A stretch of 6,336 nucleotides of DNA from an uncultured Opitutia bacterium (GTDB lineage: Bacteria; Verrucomicrobiota; Verrucomicrobiia; Opitutales; UBA953), in contig CAIXQT010000319.1 in NCBI GenBank assembly GCA_903921665.1, forward strand, positions 1 through 6,336, in the 5' to 3' direction. Made by a program: the position numbers and the translations under genes. The notes below the pieces were generated by a model, which ran no database searches, had not been told where the DNA came from, and saw only the letters and a list, made by a program, of their open reading frames with translations. Positions 5,761 to 6,336 of this stretch are shown one piece after another; position 1 is the first letter of the stretch, and every line of letters begins with the position of its first letter.

Positions 5761-5783
5761 CATTACTCAACTACTAATCATTA
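5757..5783. repeat. Repeated TAATCATTA palindromes in the cysK leader
   Basis: TAATCATTA occurs at 5757-5765 and again at 5775-5783, 18 bases apart start to start. A degenerate copy with one extra base, TAATCCATTA, is at 5749-5758. Each exact copy is itself an inverted repeat (TAAT-C-ATTA). The last copy ends five bases before the cysK ATG. This looks like an operator or A/U-rich translation enhancer, but low sequence complexity could also explain it. Confidence 0.45.
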
Positions 5784-5788
5784 ACCCC

Positions 5789-6336
5789 ATGGCTATCTAC
5801 AACAGCGTCCTCGACACCATCGGTCACACGCCCCTCGTGCGACTGAACAAGGTCACCGAAGGTCTTCATGCCGAAGTCCTGGTGAAGCTTGAATTCTTCA
5901 ACCCTCTTTCGAGCGTCAAGGACCGCATCGGTCGCGCCATGATCGACGCCGCCGAGCGCGACGGCCGTCTGAAGCCGGGTGGCACCATCGTCGAGCCGAC
6001 CTCGGGTAACACCGGCATCGCCCTCGCCTTCGTCGCCGCCGCCCGCGGTTACCGCTGCATCCTTACGATGCCTGAGACGATGTCCGTCGAACGTCGCGTC
6101 CTCCTCCGCCTCCTCGGCGCCGAGATCGTCCTCACCCCCGGTGCGAAGGGCATGCGCGGCGCCATCGAGCGTGCGACCCAGATCCGCGACGAACAGGGCG
6201 CGAACGCTTTCATGCCGATGCAGTTCGATAACCCGGCCAACCCCGAAGTGCATCGCCGTACCACCGCGGTCGAGATCTGGGAAGACACCGAAGGCAAGGT
6301 CGACGCCATCGTCGCCGGCGTCGGCACGGGCGGCAC
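5789..6336 (+). CDS. cysK: Cysteine synthase A (O-acetylserine sulfhydrylase), N-terminal part
   Basis: CysK joins O-acetylserine and sulfide to make cysteine in the cytoplasm, using pyridoxal phosphate. The first 182 residues are present and the frame runs off the window; the full enzyme is usually about 310 residues. Visible hallmarks in order are IGHTPLVRLN (11-20), NPLSSVKDR (38-46) with the PLP lysine at 44, the substrate loop PTSGNTG (70-76), MPETMSVERR (94-103), and the start of the phosphate-binding loop GVGTGG (177-182). NPLSSVKDR and MPETMS favour CysK over CysM, which usually has NPAGSVKDR; a cystathionine beta-synthase would normally be longer at the N-terminus. The ATG at 5789 is the only sensible start, giving MAIYNSVLDTIGHTP. 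No Shine-Dalgarno precedes it (TTAACCCC), but the leader is A/T-rich. Transcription is probably independent of infA because a terminator intervenes. Confidence 0.95.
   Translation, partial: MAIYNSVLDTIGHTPLVRLNKVTEGLHAEVLVKLEFFNPLSSVKDRIGRAMIDAAERDGRLKPGGTIVEPTSGNTGIALAFVAAARGYRCILTMPETMSVERRVLLRLLGAEIVLTPGAKGMRGAIERATQIRDEQGANAFMPMQFDNPANPEVHRRTTAVEIWEDTEGKVDAIVAGVGTGG

Noticed and set aside
5774..6253. 159-residue minus-strand open frame over the start of cysK
   Set aside because: It lies opposite an unmistakable cysteine synthase with all N-terminal motifs, and its own sequence is Asp/Gly/Val/Arg-biased shadow coding.
1..6336. tRNA or rRNA genes, CRISPR arrays, insertion sequences, toxin-antitoxin or phage genes
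   Set aside because: Reading both strands I found no cloverleaf with a TTCRA arm, no regularly spaced repeats, no transposase-like frame and no terminal inverted repeats. All intergenic gaps are under about 160 bases.

Overview
This 6.3 kb window is GC-rich, densely coding bacterial chromosome with eight protein genes, two of them cut by the window edges. I see no RNA gene, insertion sequence, phage gene or CRISPR array. A free-living Gram-negative bacterium is likely. A Verrucomicrobiota (Opitutae-like) origin is my best guess, based on the exported polysaccharide-active pair, the Tat-exported superoxide dismutase, the long nucleotide kinase-like protein and the near absence of Shine-Dalgarno sequences. 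That assignment is inference, not demonstrated.

Layout, left to right. (1) The C-terminal 135 residues of an unrecognised charged protein (+), closed by an intrinsic terminator. (2) A 400-residue adenylate kinase-family protein (+) with a clear P-loop and DGFPR motif but an unusual C-terminal domain. (3) Tail-to-tail with it, only 2 bp apart, a minus-strand pair: a secreted alpha/beta hydrolase (esterase) followed 4 bp later by a secreted right-handed beta-helix (pectate lyase-like) protein. (4) A strong hairpin terminator separates this pair from an upstream minus-strand pair, tadA (tRNA adenosine deaminase) followed 29 bp later by a Mn-type superoxide dismutase with a twin-arginine leader. 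(5) Divergent from tadA lies infA (+), encoding IF-1 with an extra proline/arginine-rich tail, with its own terminator. (6) The start of cysK (cysteine synthase, +), preceded by an AT-rich leader carrying repeated TAATCATTA palindromes, runs off the right edge.

Functionally the window mixes housekeeping genes (tadA, infA, cysK) with envelope or secreted functions (esterase plus beta-helix protein, probably acting on polysaccharide; exported SOD for oxidative defence). Nothing here forms an obvious multi-gene defence or mobile system. The points most worth a second look are the kinase-like protein with its altered substrate loop and unknown C-terminal module, the palindromic repeats before cysK, the Tat leader on the SOD, and the IF-1 tail.
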